DNA of 57,876 nt from Liolophura sinensis (lineage: Eukaryota > Mollusca > Polyplacophora > Chitonida > Chitonidae): positions 46,664,645 through 46,722,520 of the forward strand of contig NC_088302.1 in the NCBI RefSeq assembly GCF_032854445.1, read 5' to 3'. Shown one piece after another: positions 50,401 to 56,400 of this stretch. Position numbers and translations under genes: made by a program. Position 1 is the first letter of the stretch. Each line of letters opens with the position of its first letter. The notes below the pieces were generated by a model. That model worked only from the letters and a program-made list of their open reading frames with translations, did no database searches and was not told the DNA's origin.

Positions 50401-53400
50401 TCGATTGCGTATACTACTGCCGTTTGTGCATATAGGTGTATTACTGCTTTTATACATCCGATTGCGTATACTACTGCCATCTGTACATTTGGGTGTATTA
50501 CTGCTTTCATACATTCAATTGCGTATACTACTGCCATTTGTGCATTTGGGTGTATTACTGCTTTCATACATTCGATTGCGTATACTACTGCCATCTGTAC
50601 ATTTGGATGTATTACTCCTTTCATACATTCGATTGCGTATACTACTGCCATTTGTGGATTTGGGTGTATTACTGCTTTCATACATTCGATGGTGTAGACT
50701 ACTGCCATTTGTGCATTTGGGTGTATTACTGCTTTCATACATTCGATTGTGTAGACTACTGCCATTTGTGGATTTGGGTGTATTACTGCTTTCATACATT
50801 CGATTGTGTAGACTACTGCCATTTGTGCATTTGGGTGTATTACTGCTTTCATACATTCGATTGCGTATACTACTGCCGTTTGTGCATATAGGTGTATTAC
50901 TGCTTTTATACATCCGATTGCGTATACTACTGCCATCTGTCCATTTGGATGTATTACTGCTTCCATACATTCGATTGCATATACTACTGCCATTTGTGCA
51001 TTTGGGTGTATTACTGCTTTCATACATTCGATTGCGTATACTACTGCCATTTGTACATTTGGGTGTATTACTGCTTTCATACATTCGATTGCGTATACTA
51101 CTGCCATTTGTGCATTTGGGTGTATTACTGCTTCCATACATTCGATTGGGTATACTACTGCCATTTGTACATTTGGATGTATTACTGCTTTCATACATTC
51201 GATTGCATATACTACTGCCATTTGTGCATTTGGGTGTATTACTGCTTCATACATTCGATTGCGTATACTACTGCCATTTGTGCATTTGGGTGTATTACTG
51301 CTTTCATACATTCGATTGCGTATACTACTGCCATTTGTGGATTTGGGTGTATTACTGCTTTCATACATTCGATTGTGTATACTATTGCCATTTGTGCATT
51401 TGGGTGTATTACTGCTTCCATACATTCGATTGTGTATACTACTGCCATTTGTGCATTTGGGTGTATTACTGCTTTCATACATTCGATTGCGTATACTACT
51501 GCCATTTGTGCATTTGGGTGTATTACTGCTTTCATACATTCGATTGCGTATACTACTGCTGTTTATGCATTTGGGTGTATTACTGTTTTTATACATCCGA
51601 TTGCGTATACTACTGCCATCTGTACATTTGGGTGTATTACTGCTTTCATACATTCAATTGCGTATACTACTGCCATTTGTGCATTTGGGTCTATTACTGC
51701 TTCATACATCCGATTGTGTATACTATTGCCATTTGTGCATTTGAGTGTATTACTGCTTTCATACATTCGATTGTGTATATTACTGCCATTTGTGCATTTG
51801 GGTGTATAACTGCTTTCATACATTCGATTGCGTATAGTACTGCCGTTTGTGTATATGGGTGTATTACTGCTTTTATACATCCGATTGCATATACTACTGC
51901 CATCTGTACATTTGGATGTATTACTGCTTTCATACATTCGATTGCGTATACTACTGCCATTTGTGCATTTGGATGTATTACTGCTTTCATACATTCGATT
52001 GCATATACTACTGCCATTTGTGCATTTGGGTGTAATACTGCTTCATACATTCGATTGTGTATACTACTGCCATTTGTGCATTTGGGTGTATTACTCCTTT
52101 CATACATTCGATTGCGTATACTACTGCCATTTGTGCATTTGGGTGTACTACTGTTCTAATACATCCGATTGTGTATACTACTGCCATTTGTGGATTTGGG
52201 TGTATTACTGCTTTCATACATTCGATTGTGTAGACTACTGCCATTTGTGCATTTGGGTGTATTACTGCTTCCATACATTCGATTGTGTATACTACTGCCA
52301 TTTGTGCATTTGGGTGTATTACTGCTTTCATACATTCAATTGCGTATACCACTGCCGTTTGTGTATATGGGTGTATTACTGCTTTTATACATCCGATTGC
52401 GTATACTACTGCCATTTGTACATTTGGATGTATTACTGCTTTCATACATTCGATTGCATATACTACTGCCATTTGTGCATTTGGGTGTATTACTGCTTTC
52501 ATACATTCGATTGCGTATACTACTGCCATTTGTGCATTTGGGTGTATTACTGCTTTCATACATTCGATTGCGTATACTACTGCCATTTGTGCATTTGGGT
52601 ATATTACTGCTTCCATACATTCGATTGCGTATACTACTGCCATTTGTGCATTTGGATGTATTACTGCTTTCATACATTCGATTGCGTATACTACTGCCAT
52701 TTGTGCATTTGGGTGTATTACTGTTTTTATACATCCGATTGTGTATACTACTGCCATCTGTACATTTGGGTGTATTACTGCTTTCATACATTCGATTGCG
52801 TAGACTAATGCCATTTGTGCATTTGAGTCTATTACTTCTTCATACATCCGATTGCGTATACTACTGCCATTTTTGCATTTGGGTGTATTACTGCTTTCAT
52901 ACATTCAATTGGGTATACTACTGCCATTTGTGCATTTGGGTTTATTACTCTTCTAATACATCCGATTGTGTATACTACTGCCATTTTTGCATTTGGGTGT
53001 ATTACTGCTTTCATACATTCGATTGCGTATACTAATGCCATTTGTGCATTTGGGTGTATTACTGCTTTCATACATTTGATTGCGTATACTACTGCCATTT
53101 GTGCATTTGGGTGTATTACTGCTTTCATACATTCGATTGGGTATACTACTGCCATCTGTACCTTTGAGTGTATTACTGCTTTCATACAGTCGATTGCGTA
53201 TTTTACTACCACTTGTGCATTTGGGTGTGCTACTGCTTTCATACATTCGATTGCGTATACTACTGCTGTTTATGCATTTGGGTGTATTACTGCTTTCATA
53301 CATTCGATTGGGTGTACTATTGCCATTTGTGCATTTGGGTGTATAACTGCTTTCATACATTCGATTGCGTATACTACTGCCATCTGTACGTTTGGGTGTA

Positions 53401-56400
53401 TTACTGCTTTCATACGGTCGATTGCGTATATTACTGCCATCTGTACCTTTGGGTGTATTACTGCTTTCATATATCCGATTGCATATATCACTGTCATTTA
53501 TGCATTTGGGTGTATTACTGCTTTCATGCAGTCGATTGCATATACTACTGCCATTTGTACATTTGGGTGTATTACTACTTTCATACAGTCGATTGCGTAT
53601 ACTAATGTCATTTGTGCATATGGGTCTACTACTGCTTTGATACATCCGATGGCGTATACTACTGCCATTTGTACATTTGGGTATATTACTGCTTTTATAC
53701 ATCCGATTGCATATAATACTGCCATTTGTACATTTGGGTGTGTTACTGCTTTCATATATCCGATTGCGTATACTACTGCCATTTGTACATTTGGGTATAT
53801 TACTGCTTTTATACATCCGATTGCATATAATACTGCCATTTGTACATTTGGGTGTGTTACTGCTTTCATATATCCGATTGCGTATACTACTGCCATCTGC
53901 ACATTTGGGTGTATTACTGCTTTTCTACATCCGATTGCATATACTACGGCCATTTGTACATTTGAGTGTATTACTGCTTTTATACATCCGATTGCATATA
54001 CTACTGCCATTTGTACATTTGAGCGTATTGCTGCTTTCATACATTCGATTGCATATACTATTGCCATTTGTACATCTGGGTGTGTTACTGCTTTTATACA
54101 TCCGATTGCGTATACACCAATGCGGTCGCTGTGAGTTCAAGTCCAGCTCATGCTGGCTTCCTCTCCGGCCGTAAGTGGGAAGGTCTGTCAGCAACCTGCG
54201 GATGGTCGTGGGTTTCCCCCGGGCTCTGCCCGGTTTCCTCCCACCATAATGCTGGCCGCCGTCGTATTAGTGAAATATTCTTGAGTACAGCGTAAAACAC
54301 GAATCAAATAAATAAATAAATCCGATTACGTATACTGCTGCCATCTGTACATTTGAGTGTATTACTGCTTTTATACATTCAGTTGCGTATACTACTGCCA
54401 TTTGTGTATATAATTGCTTTCATTCATTCCATTGCGTATACTATTGTACATTTGAGTATATTACTGTGTAATATTTGATTTGTGCATTTGAATGTGCAGA
54501 TTACTGTCATTTATACTTTTATTTGGTAAGTAGCGCAGTTACTCCTATAGATTATGTTCTTATTTCTGTTGGTATCTCTGGTGAACCGAATGCCAAGTTG
54601 CTATCGATTATCGGAATGTTATTGGTTACCTAGACTTTCTTTAAGACTTTGTAATGTTGTTGTTGTAGCAGTGGCAAGTTCGTATGGAACCAATATGACG
54701 ACGAAGCAAATGTGGACAGGTCGAGTCATGGAGAAAAATATCAGCTGAAGGAAGGATGCCCCCAGAACCCCGCAGGTCGGACAGGACTCCAAGGTAGAGG
54801 TTTGCTAGGCCGCTGGGGTCCAAACCACGCCACAGATCCAGTAGTGACAAGGTAATTTAGCTTACAAATTTATTTATTTATTGCCTGGTGTTTTACGCCC
54901 TACTCAAAAATACGATGGCGGCCAGTATTATGGTGGCAGGAAACCGGGAAGAGTCCGGGGGGACTCACTACTATCCACAGAACAATTTATTTAACATATT
55001 TTGGCCTAAACTTTAATGATATTATCGAATGTTGTTTGCTTCACTGACGTGTCATGCACCGCAAAACCCACACGATGCTGAACGGAAAGATCAGCACGAA
55101 CTGGACTGCCAATCAGTTTTGCGGCACATGTAGTTCACTTCAGACAAGCGGCTCCACCCAGTAACCTCGGGCTGTAGCCCAGTACTGTGTGGTTCACAAC
55201 TACACAGTGTACTGTACTTCACTTCAGCCGTGCTGCTCTACCCAGTAACCATGATCTGCAGCACGGTAATGTGTGGCCCACAACTACACTGCATAGGGTA
55301 CTTCACTTCAGCCGTGCTGCTCTACCCATTAACCATGAACTGCAACACGGTAATGTGTGGCCCACAGCTACACTGTGTACTGTACTTCACTTCAGCCGTG
55401 CTGCTCTACCCAGTAACCATAAGTTGCAGCACAGTAATGTGTGGGCCACAGCTACACTGTGTATTGTACTTCACTTCAGCCGTGCTGTTCTACCCTGTAA
55501 CATTGGGCTGCAGCACGGTAATGTGTGGCCCACAACTACACTGCGTAGGGTACTTCACTTCAGCCGTGCTGTTCTACCCAGTAACCATGATCTGCAGCAC
55601 GGTAATGTGTGGCCCACAACTACACTACGTAGGGTACTTCACTTCAGCCGTGCTGTTCTACCCAGTAACCATGATCTGCAGCACGGTAATGTGTGGCCCA
55701 CAGCTACACTGTGTAATGTACTTCACTTCAGCCGTGCTGTTCTACCCAGTAACTTCGGGTTGTAGCACGCTGCTGTGTGGTTCACAGCTACACCGTGTAC
55801 GGTACTTCACTTCAGACATGCTGCTCTACCCAGTAACCTCGGGTTGTAGCACGCTACTGTGTGGTTCACAGCTACACAGTGTACTGTACTTCACTTCAGC
55901 CGTGCTGCTCTACCCAGTAACATTGGGTTGCAGCACGGCACTGTGTTGTTCACAGCTACACCGTGCACGGTACTTCACTTCAGCCTTGCTGCTCTACCCA
56001 GTAACCTTGGGCTGCGGCGCTGTACTGTGTGGCTCACAGCTACACCGTGTGCGGTACTTCACTTCAGTCGTGCTGTTCTACTCGGTAACCTTTAGCTGCA
56101 GCAGAGTGGCGTGTGGCTTACAGCTAACGGTGTGTGAGCAGGTATAGGTTCATTACAACACCGCAATAGTTTAAACGTTGTGGCTCCTCAATTCAGTCTC
56201 AGTATCTCTCGGCAACATCACGGTACTATGGGGCTTACAACCCAGCAGTGCAGAAATCTGTAATATAGACAATAAAATACAGTACAGATTATGTAAGAAC
56301 GCCCCGTAATGGCTGCACGCGAAGACCGAATAGCGCAGAATATTCGACAGGGACATGCATGTTTTTTTAAGAACTGTGCAATGACAGATTTTATGGGACC

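Noticed and set aside
50234-52159. 641-codon open frame, plus strand, and long minus-strand partners (for example 50253-51653)
   Set aside because: Product of the 57-bp minisatellite inside intron 31. Frames are open on both strands at once, with no family similarity.
49836-54115. CRISPR-like array of regular repeats
   Set aside because: There are no unique spacers; units are contiguous 57-bp minisatellite copies in a eukaryotic intron.
55230-56147. 305-codon open frame
   Set aside because: Product of the 84-bp minisatellite, whose unit is 28 codons. It is intronic.
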